From assembly GCA_947629895.1 (NCBI GenBank), contig CANRFP010000039.1:1-11581 (forward strand): a stretch of 11,581 bases of DNA. Reading direction: 5' to 3'. This document shows positions 1 to 4,181 of the stretch, piece by piece. The notes under the pieces were generated by a model that worked only from the letters and a program-made list of their open reading frames with translations, was not told the DNA's origin and made no database searches. Numbering within the stretch: the stretch's first letter is position 1; each line of letters starts with the position of its first letter. The stretch is from an uncultured Clostridia bacterium (GTDB taxonomy: Bacteria; Bacillota_A; Clostridia; Christensenellales; UBA1242). The translations under genes and the position numbers were made by a program.

Positions 1-58
1 CCTGAGTAAGTCCAGCCTTTTTTCTTGCTTGTTTAAGTCTGTTTGCAAATTGATCCAT
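1..58 (-). CDS. XRE-family helix-turn-helix regulator, N-terminal fragment (continues beyond window)
   Basis: The reverse strand from 58 down to 1 reads MDQFANRLKQARKKAGLTQ, the first helix and the start of the second helix of a Cro/C1-type (XRE) helix-turn-helix domain; the 'RLKQARKKAGLTQ' pattern is typical of the family. The start ATG (56-58) follows an AAGGA ribosome site (68-72) at normal spacing, so the start is well supported although the rest lies outside the window. The gene is divergent from the second XRE gene at 228 and shares its intergenic region. Its predicted promoter overlaps one of two identical-type palindromes, so auto- or cross-repression is likely. Overall length, and whether there is a C-terminal effector or peptidase domain, cannot be seen. 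Confidence 0.8.
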   Translation of the reverse strand, partial: MDQFANRLKQARKKAGLTQ

Positions 59-78
59 TAAATCACGTCCTTTGTTCT

Positions 79-107
79 ACTTTATCATATTTTCACAAAA
101 ATGTCTG
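79..107 (-). promoter_or_regulatory. Predicted promoter of the left XRE gene
   Basis: On the minus strand a -35 box CAGACA (102-107) is 17 bases from an extended -10, TGaTAAAGT, whose hexamer is at 79-84. The AAGGA ribosome site follows at 68-72. The -35 box overlaps the left end of the 106-122 palindrome, so a bound repressor would block it. Confidence 0.5.
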
Positions 108-122
108 TTCTAATTTGGAACA
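106..122. promoter_or_regulatory. Operator-like palindrome 1 (TGTTC-N7-GAACA)
   Basis: TGTTC (106-110) and GAACA (118-122) are perfect inverted arms around a 7-base spacer. The same arms and spacer length recur at 165-183, with centres 60 bp apart. This is the arrangement expected of a dimeric XRE repressor site. It differs from the Bacillota LexA box, whose arms are in the opposite order (GAAC-N4-GTTC). That one of the two adjacent regulators binds here is inferred from position. Confidence 0.6.
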
Positions 123-148
123 TTATCTAATAGATTTTATATTATTTT

Positions 149-210
149 TATGCTAAAATAAATAATGTTCTTAAACTGAACATTTTTAATTTAAAATATG
201 CTAAGATAAA
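149..210 (+). promoter_or_regulatory. Tandem extended -10 elements upstream of the right XRE gene
   Basis: A 14-bp direct repeat with one mismatch (TATGCTAAAATAAA at 149-162, TATGCTAAGATAAA at 197-210) supplies two extended -10 elements, TGcTAAAAT and TGcTAAGAT. Neither has a good -35 box. If the right-hand copy is used, transcription would start near 214, at the edge of the ribosome site (214-220), giving a leader of only about 14 bases. Which copy is active cannot be told from sequence. Confidence 0.4.
165..183. promoter_or_regulatory. Operator-like palindrome 2 (ATGTTC-N7-GAACAT)
   Basis: ATGTTC (165-170) and GAACAT (178-183) are perfect 6-bp inverted arms with the same 7-base spacer as the palindrome at 106-122. 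It lies between two candidate -10 elements for the rightward regulator (154-159 and 202-207) and covers the expected -35 position of the nearer one, so binding should repress the gene at 228. Confidence 0.6.
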
Positions 211-227
211 ATAAAGGATGTGATAAA

Positions 228-431
228 ATGTATACCTATTTAAAAAGATTAAAAGAGTTAAGAAAAGAAATGAACACTTCAACTTGGGCTCTTGCCAAAG
301 AGATTGAAGTTAGTCATTCTTCCATTGTTCGTTGGGAAAACGCACAAGCAGATGTGTCATTAGAAAGTTTGTTGAAACTTGCAAAGTTTTTCAAAGTTTC
401 GTTGGATTATCTTGCCGGTTTGGAAGATTAA
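228..431 (+). CDS. Small XRE-family helix-turn-helix transcriptional regulator (67 aa)
   Basis: A stand-alone Cro/C1-type DNA-binding domain with no effector domain. Helix 1 is around residues 4-14, the helix-turn-helix around 19-38 (WALAKEIEVSHSSIVRWEN), and the fold closes with the typical SLESLLKLAKFFKVSLDYLAG run at 44-64. The E/N pattern after the recognition helix ('RWEN') and the 'SLDYL' ending are family hallmarks. The start ATG follows an AAGGATG ribosome site at 214-220. Proteins of this size act as Cro-like dimeric repressors in the cytoplasm. It is divergent from another XRE gene, and two matching palindromes lie between them, suggesting a two-regulator switch. It ends one base from the convergent gene at 433. 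The family is certain; the target set is unknown. Confidence 0.93.
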   Translation: MYTYLKRLKELRKEMNTSTWALAKEIEVSHSSIVRWENAQADVSLESLLKLAKFFKVSLDYLAGLED

Positions 432-432
432 A

Positions 433-897
433 CTAGGCGTTATACTCTTCCTCGTTTTCCTCTTCTTCTTGTGGTTCTGGAGCCGCTTGTATGCTGCTGC
501 CGCCGCCTCTTTTACTGCTGTCTTTCTTGTTTCCACCACGAGAGAAAATTCTGTCAAAAATATTGATATTAACAAATCTTTTTCCGCCAGATATAATGTC
601 ATCAACCATAATAAACACTCTATGGCATTTTGGGTTTGGGCACATGAACCAATAGTCTGGCGCAGGAACTGCACTTCCCAAAGGCGTGCCTGAACCATAT
701 GCTGGCGCAGAAATCGCTCCCGCACCTGAACAAGATGCTCCTTTTCCAGCTGCAACCTCAATCATATGCTCAAGTTCGGAATTTTTTTTCAAAATGCCTT
801 TTCCGCACACTGGGCAAAGCATTGGGTTCTGTTTGAATTTAAGCGCTTCCAAAATCATGGATGTAATTTCAGTTATGACATCTTTAAAATATATCAT
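433..897 (-). CDS. Zinc-ribbon-like protein with Gly/Ala/Ser/Pro-rich insert and acidic tail (154 aa)
   Basis: I do not recognise this family. I chose the ATG at 895-897 because GGAGGGG (901-907) sits just upstream; in-frame ATGs further out, including one inside that ribosome site, are less likely. A short amphipathic N-terminal segment (1-24) leads to CPVC (C28, C31) and, after about 54 residues, CPNPKC (C86, C91). This CX2C...CX4C pair suggests one structural zinc site. The part between (about 50-82) is a flexible Gly/Ala/Ser/Pro-rich loop with an extra Cys at 56. The C-terminal third is hydrophilic and probably disordered: a basic Gly/Ser/Lys patch (119-135), then an acidic run EEEENEEE (144-151). 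There is no signal peptide or membrane segment, so it should be cytoplasmic, perhaps binding nucleic acid or protein. An A8 run lies in the coding strand (782-789). Confidence 0.75.
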   Translation of the reverse strand: MIYFKDVITEITSMILEALKFKQNPMLCPVCGKGILKKNSELEHMIEVAAGKGASCSGAGAISAPAYGSGTPLGSAVPAPDYWFMCPNPKCHRVFIMVDDIISGGKRFVNINIFDRIFSRGGNKKDSSKRGGGSSIQAAPEPQEEEENEEEYNA

Positions 898-919
898 ATG
901 CCCCTCCATTATCATATAT

Positions 920-947
920 ATTATACCACAAAATTCAACAAATACAA
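920..947 (-). promoter_or_regulatory. Promoter of the zinc-ribbon gene
   Basis: On the minus strand TTGTAT (942-947) is 16 bases from a consensus TATAAT (920-925), which also carries the extended TGg element at 926-928. Transcription should start near 913, shortly before the GGAGGGG ribosome site at 901-907. This supports the start at 897, because the outermost in-frame ATG (949-951) lies upstream of the promoter. Confidence 0.75.
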
Positions 948-951
948 GCAT

Positions 952-1071
952 ATTTTAACATTTTTTACTCAAATCTTAAAAATATGGTCAAATCATTAAA
1001 AAAGCACAAAAAATATTGTTTTTTTAATTTTTTTGAAAATTTTTAATATTTTTTTGCATTTTTAATTGATT
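952..1071. other. Very AT-rich intergenic spacer
   Basis: About 120 bases made almost entirely of A/T runs lie between the start side of the zinc-ribbon gene and the end of the NUDIX gene. I see no gene with a ribosome site and no GC-containing hairpin. The minus-strand NUDIX transcript probably ends here, but no convincing terminator is visible. Confidence 0.5.
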
Positions 1072-1533
1072 TTATATTCTGTGGCCAACAATTTTCTTAA
1101 CTTTGCTGTCAAGTTTTTCACCAAATTTTTGATAGTCCTCATAAAACGTTTTGGCAACCGCTTCTGGAAAAAGAGTTAAATTTGGAATGTCCAAAACATT
1201 GATAAACATTGGCTTGTAAATTCCTCTATCTCTGCCCGGTTGGAACTCCTCGCCCTTGCCCGTTCCAAATTCGCCCGCAACCCACTTGCACAAATAAAAA
1301 TGCTCTATGGATTTTTCATCCTCATAATCATAAAGTTTTTTAACTATCTCAACTTGTATGCCAAATTCCTCAAAAACTTCTCTTTTAACGCACTCTTCCT
1401 CTTTTTCGCCTTCTTCCATTCCGCCGCCAGGAAAAGTGTTATATTTTCTGCCATTAAACTCTCTATACATAGAAACAATTTTTCCATCTTGCAAAACAAT
1501 AGCTGCCGCCCTTGACCTTTTTTGATTTGTCAT
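1072..1533 (-). CDS. NUDIX hydrolase (153 aa)
   Basis: A cytoplasmic pyrophosphohydrolase of the NUDIX superfamily, which cleaves nucleoside diphosphates linked to another group using divalent metal. The full signature GX5EX7REUXEEXGU is present at residues 37-59 (G37, E43, R51, E52, E55, E56, G58), so the metal-binding glutamates are intact. The preceding 'YNTFPGGG' is the usual lead-in strand. Length is normal for a single-domain NUDIX protein. The start ATG (1531-1533) follows a strong TAGGAGGA ribosome site (1537-1543). It is divergent from the ADP-ribosylglycohydrolase gene at 1714, from which it is separated by two back-to-back promoters. Substrate cannot be read from the sequence: ADP-ribose, oxidised nucleotides or dinucleoside polyphosphates are all possible. 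Family certain, specificity unknown. Confidence 0.93.
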   Translation of the reverse strand: MTNQKRSRAAAIVLQDGKIVSMYREFNGRKYNTFPGGGMEEGEKEEECVKREVFEEFGIQVEIVKKLYDYEDEKSIEHFYLCKWVAGEFGTGKGEEFQPGRDRGIYKPMFINVLDIPNLTLFPEAVAKTFYEDYQKFGEKLDSKVKKIVGHRI

Positions 1534-1565
1534 TTTTCCTCCTAAAAAAAATAATCATTAAAAGA

Positions 1566-1594
1566 AGTATAATCAATCGCGCAAAAACTGTCAA
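1566..1594 (-). promoter_or_regulatory. Strong sigma-A-type promoter of the minus-strand NUDIX gene
   Basis: A perfect -35 TTGACA (minus strand, 1589-1594) is exactly 17 bases from TATACT (1566-1571). The predicted start near 1559 leaves a leader of about 26 bases to the ATG at 1533. Confidence 0.85.
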
Positions 1595-1630
1595 CAAATT
1601 TCAAAACCTTACGCAATTTTACTTTTTTTC

Positions 1631-1659
1631 TTTTGTTTGTTTTTTTAATATGTTATAAT
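1631..1659 (+). promoter_or_regulatory. Promoter of the ADP-ribosylglycohydrolase/NUDIX operon
   Basis: An extended consensus -10, TGtTATAAT (hexamer 1654-1659), lies in a T-rich region with only a poor -35 match (TTTTGT, 1631-1636). A strong extended -10 can compensate for a weak -35. Predicted start is near 1666, about 48 bases before the ATG at 1714. Confidence 0.65.
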
Positions 1660-1713
1660 AAATTAGATAATGTTGTTTTGAAAACAAAATGATAAGTTCA
1701 CAAAGGAGTTCAA

Positions 1714-2499
1714 ATGATAGGAGCTATTATTGGAGATATTGTCGGCTCAAAATATGAATTTAACAACATAAAAACAAAACACTTTCCTCTTTTTTCAGAG
1801 GACTGTCGTTTCACAGATGACACCGTTATGACCATTGCGGTGTATAAGGCTCTTGAAAGCTGTCATGGAGATTATTCCAATTTATCCCAAAACGCAATCA
1901 AATTTATGCAAGAATATGGCCAGATGTATTTAAACGCCGGCTATGGCAGCAAATTCCTGTTGTGGCTATGCCGCAAAAATCCAAATCCTTACAATTCATA
2001 TGGCGATGGTGCGGCAATGAGAGTGAGCCCTGTGGCGTATTTTGCAAAAAACTTAGAGCAAGTTAAATTTTTAAGCAATGAAGTGACAAAAGTTTCACAC
2101 AATCACCCAGAAGGATTGAAAGGTGCAGAAGCAACCGCTGTGGCTGTTTGGCTTGCCTTAAACAAAAAGTCAAAAGAGGAAATAAAAGAGCACATTCAAC
2201 AAAATTATTATTCGTTGAACTTTGACTATGAAAGCCTGAAACAAAATTATAAATATTCTATGGCTTGCCAAAACACTGTTCCTCAAGCGATATTTTGCTT
2301 TTTAATTTCCAAAGACTTGGAAGATGCAATAAGAACAGTTGTTTCCATTGGTGGCGACTGTGACACAACCGGCGCAATTTGTGGAGCGATAGCCGCCGCC
2401 TATTACGGTGTGCCGCAAAACATAAAAGAGCAAGCGTTACAGTTTTTGGATAGCAGATTGCTTTCAACAATTGAAAGCTTTAACAAACAAACTTTTTAA
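1714..2499 (+). CDS. ADP-ribosylglycohydrolase family protein (DraG/ARH-like, 261 aa)
   Basis: A single-domain enzyme of the ADP-ribosyl-glycohydrolase fold, which removes ADP-ribose from modified proteins or small molecules using a di-metal (Mg/Mn) centre. The family's motifs are all present in order: GAIIGDIVGS at 3-12, the metal-binding TDDT at 34-37, GDGAAMRVSPVA at 97-108, SHNHPEG at 128-134 and the second metal-binding GGDCDTTGAICGA from 213. The acidic residues D35, D36, D215 and D217 are intact, so it should be active. Length is within the usual range and there is no signal peptide, so it is cytoplasmic. The start follows AAAGGAG (1702-1708). Its stop overlaps the ribosome site of the NUDIX gene 11 bases downstream, so the two are co-transcribed and probably translationally linked. 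The exact substrate (modified Arg, Ser, nucleic acid, or free ADP-ribose derivatives) cannot be told. Confidence 0.93.
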   Translation: MIGAIIGDIVGSKYEFNNIKTKHFPLFSEDCRFTDDTVMTIAVYKALESCHGDYSNLSQNAIKFMQEYGQMYLNAGYGSKFLLWLCRKNPNPYNSYGDGAAMRVSPVAYFAKNLEQVKFLSNEVTKVSHNHPEGLKGAEATAVAVWLALNKKSKEEIKEHIQQNYYSLNFDYESLKQNYKYSMACQNTVPQAIFCFLISKDLEDAIRTVVSIGGDCDTTGAICGAIAAAYYGVPQNIKEQALQFLDSRLLSTIESFNKQTF

Positions 2500-2510
2500 A
2501 GAGGTGTTTT

Positions 2511-3011
2511 ATGAAAGAAAAGCGTCAAGCATTCAATTCAGATTGCCAGCCAACTGGGCTTTATTATTTTGCTGACGAACCCATTCCCGAAGGTGGTTAT
2601 CCAATTGTGGTGATGATTGCCATTGAAAACAGCAAGGGCGAATTTTTGATGCAAAAGCGCTCAAAATTCAAGTCCCATCCCCTAACCTGGACAGTAACAG
2701 GCGGACACCCAACCTTTGACGAAAACAACAAGCAAGCAGTTGTGAGAGAAGTAAAGGAAGAGTTGGGGCTTGATATATCAAAGGACAAAATTGAAAGTTT
2801 TTGGCTTGGCTTTGACGGAAGAGTTTGCAGAGAAATGTTCTATTGCAAAAAAGATGTGAACATAAACAAACTTGTTTTGCAAATTGAAGAAGTGGATTCT
2901 GTTGCTTGGTTTACAAAAGACAAAATTTTGAAAATGATTGAGTCCAAAGAATTTACCCCAAATCAAATATTCTTTTTCTCCAAATTTTTCGCTTGGAAAA
3001 ACAAAAATTGA
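2511..3011 (+). CDS. NUDIX hydrolase, possibly IPP-isomerase-like subgroup (166 aa)
   Basis: The complete NUDIX box lies at residues 65-87 (G65, E71, R79, E80, E83, E84, G86), following the strand 'QKRSKFKSHPLTWTVTGG'. That lead-in (an 'LxQKRS...K...P..W..T.GG' pattern) resembles the isopentenyl-diphosphate-isomerase-like NUDIX subgroup often annotated as YfcD-like, so pyrophosphatase activity on a sugar nucleotide or other diphosphate is possible. The resemblance is from memory, not a search. The ribosome site AAAGAGGTG (2498-2506) overlaps the stop codon of the ADP-ribosylglycohydrolase, marking a two-gene operon. An attractive but unproven role is to hydrolyse ADP-ribose released by its partner. 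The end (TGA) is followed by an AT-rich gap without a clear terminator. Confidence 0.92.
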   Translation: MKEKRQAFNSDCQPTGLYYFADEPIPEGGYPIVVMIAIENSKGEFLMQKRSKFKSHPLTWTVTGGHPTFDENNKQAVVREVKEELGLDISKDKIESFWLGFDGRVCREMFYCKKDVNINKLVLQIEEVDSVAWFTKDKILKMIESKEFTPNQIFFFSKFFAWKNKN

Positions 3012-3075
3012 AAACTGAAAGAATATTTAAAAAAATCTTTAATCAAAAAATGTTTTGGGAAATTATGTTAAACTG

Positions 3076-3104
3076 TTGACAAAATTTGGCAATTTTTTTA
3101 AAAT
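3076..3104 (+). promoter_or_regulatory. Promoter of the SHOCT gene pair
   Basis: A perfect TTGACA (3076-3081) stands 17 bases from TAAAAT (3099-3104). The predicted start near 3111 falls on the ribosome site itself, implying a leader of about 10 bases before the ATG at 3121. The promoter lies inside the longer reading frame that opens at 3055, which argues that 3121 is the real start. Confidence 0.75.
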
Positions 3105-3120
3105 AAAAAAAGGAGAAAAA

Positions 3121-3516
3121 ATGAAAACAACTTGTAAGGTTTTTATAATCATAAGTATGGTTTTGGGCTTTTTTTACATTGTTCCACTTATTGTTGGCAT
3201 TTTTGCTCTTAATAAACTTGAAAATGCCAAAAAAAAGGAGGAACTCACCGGAATGGCGGTCATCACCCTCCTGTTTTGCAGCACAATTGCTGGGATTTTA
3301 ATGTTGTGTATGAGCGATAAAGATTTGGGCAACAATAATGCACAAAACATTGTTAAAACCAACAACACAAACAATTTTGCCTCTCCACAAGACAATATGT
3401 CAAAAATTTCCGAAAACATCAAAAAGTTGAAAGAATTGAAAGAACAAGGCATTTTAAGCGAAGAAGAATTTGAAAAACTTAGAAAAATCGAAGTGGACAA
3501 ACTTTTAAAGGAGTGA
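3121..3516 (+). CDS. Two-helix membrane protein with C-terminal SHOCT domain (131 aa)
   Basis: Two hydrophobic segments (about 7-30 and 43-64), separated by a short charged loop (NKLENAKKKE), form a membrane hairpin. An Asn-rich linker (70-95) leads to a C-terminal SHOCT domain at about 98-131, recognised by 'IKKLKELKEQGILSEEEFEKLR', a short helical module found at the ends of many bacterial membrane or secreted proteins and thought to mediate oligomerisation. The start at 3121 is set by AGGAG (3111-3115); an in-frame ATG at 3055 lacks a ribosome site and precedes the promoter. The stop TGA is inside the translation start region of the next gene, which has the same plan, so the two products are probably made together and may form a complex. 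The biochemical role is unknown. Confidence 0.85.
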   Translation: MKTTCKVFIIISMVLGFFYIVPLIVGIFALNKLENAKKKEELTGMAVITLLFCSTIAGILMLCMSDKDLGNNNAQNIVKTNNTNNFASPQDNMSKISENIKKLKELKEQGILSEEEFEKLRKIEVDKLLKE

Positions 3517-3518
3517 AT

Positions 3519-4034
3519 ATGAAAAGTAAATTAGCGTATTTATTGGGTGGCATAATTTCGGCAGTTGCACTTTTTGCATTGATGATAATCAGCATAATTA
3601 TTGGTGTTACATATGAAATGTTCAATGCAATATCTATCATTGAACTTATTTTTATACTTATTGCGTTTGTCATGACAATTTGTTGCACAATTGAGTCATC
3701 TCTTTCAAAAAATGATAAAACAACTTATATGCTTGTAATTCCAACAGTTATGATAAATCTGTTTCTGATAGATGTAACATATTGGTCATTAATTCAATTT
3801 GTGCTTGTGTTGATTTTCCGTGTGTTGATTGTTTGCGGTGCGATTTTTTATATCATAGGCCTTTGCTCATCTTTTCAACAATCGAAAAAGGTGGATAACC
3901 CAGAAGAGCAACAGCAAACCACCCCTCTTAATCAAGAATTGCAAAGATTGCTTGCAATGAAAAACGATGGGCTTATCACAGAAGAAGAATTTAATAAACT
4001 TAAAATGAATTTGATTAAAAAAGAGTTGCAATAA
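3519..4034 (+). CDS. Four-helix membrane protein with C-terminal SHOCT domain (171 aa)
   Basis: Four predicted transmembrane segments (about 6-30, 37-57, 69-85, 91-117) are followed by a polar Gln-rich linker (119-137) and a SHOCT domain (about 139-170: 'LQRLLAMKNDGLITEEEFNKLK'). The start ATG at 3519 is placed by AAAGGAG (3507-3513); an in-frame GTG at 3513 is inside that ribosome site and is rejected. The ribosome site is within the end of the upstream SHOCT gene, only 2 bases separate stop and start, and a perfect terminator follows at 4059. So the pair is a compact operon. The SHOCT tails of both proteins share the 'G(I/L)(L/I)(S/T)EEEF(E/N)KL' core, suggesting they interact or arose by duplication of the tail. 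Function is unknown. Confidence 0.85.
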   Translation: MKSKLAYLLGGIISAVALFALMIISIIIGVTYEMFNAISIIELIFILIAFVMTICCTIESSLSKNDKTTYMLVIPTVMINLFLIDVTYWSLIQFVLVLIFRVLIVCGAIFYIIGLCSSFQQSKKVDNPEEQQQTTPLNQELQRLLAMKNDGLITEEEFNKLKMNLIKKELQ

Positions 4035-4058
4035 TTGATTTTAAATGATTATATCTAG

Positions 4059-4090
4059 GTTTAAGCGCTTCACCCGCTTAAACTTTTTTT
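4059..4090 (+). terminator. Intrinsic terminator of the SHOCT operon
   Basis: A perfect 9-bp stem (GTTTAAGCG at 4059-4067 with CGCTTAAAC at 4075-4083), a 7-base loop and seven T residues (4084-4090) follow the last SHOCT gene by 24 bases. Confidence 0.92.
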
Positions 4091-4143
4091 ATCTATTTAA
4101 AATCCCCTTTCAAAAATTATATCAGGCAATCTTTTTAAACAAT

Positions 4144-4172
4144 AAAAAACCATATAAGCAAAGTTATATGGT
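4144..4172 (-). terminator. Intrinsic terminator of the giant surface-protein gene
   Basis: A perfect 9-bp stem (ACCATATAA at 4149-4157 with TTATATGGT at 4164-4172) with a 6-base loop is followed on the minus strand by a T run (complement of 4144-4148). It lies 9 bases after the stop codon of the giant gene. T-rich sequence on the plus side (4174-4187) may let it act in both directions. Confidence 0.85.
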
Positions 4173-4181
4173 CTTTTATTT

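Noticed and set aside
106..183. LexA/SOS boxes in the XRE intergenic region
   Set aside because: Bacillota LexA sites read GAAC-N4-GTTC; here the arms are reversed (GTTC-N7-GAAC).
379..693. Plus-strand frame opposite the zinc-ribbon gene, with a hydrophobic start
   Set aside because: No ribosome site; overlaps the end of the XRE gene and lies antisense to a better supported gene.
782..789. Phase-variable homopolymer in the zinc-ribbon gene
   Set aside because: An A8 run encoding Lys-Lys is common in AT-rich genes and the frame is intact; nothing else suggests switching.
898..951. Longer N-terminus for the zinc-ribbon protein (ATGs at 951 and 909)
   Set aside because: The 951 start lies upstream of the TATAAT promoter and the 909 ATG is part of the GGAGGGG ribosome site that serves 897.
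990..1050. Possible terminator for the minus-strand NUDIX gene
   Set aside because: Only A/T inverted repeats such as CAAAAAA/TTTTTTG with a long loop; chance pairing is expected in such AT-rich DNA.
3055..3120. 22-residue N-terminal extension of the first SHOCT protein from the ATG at 3055
   Set aside because: No ribosome site precedes it and the TTGACA/TAAAAT promoter lies inside it; AGGAG at 3111-3115 points to 3121.
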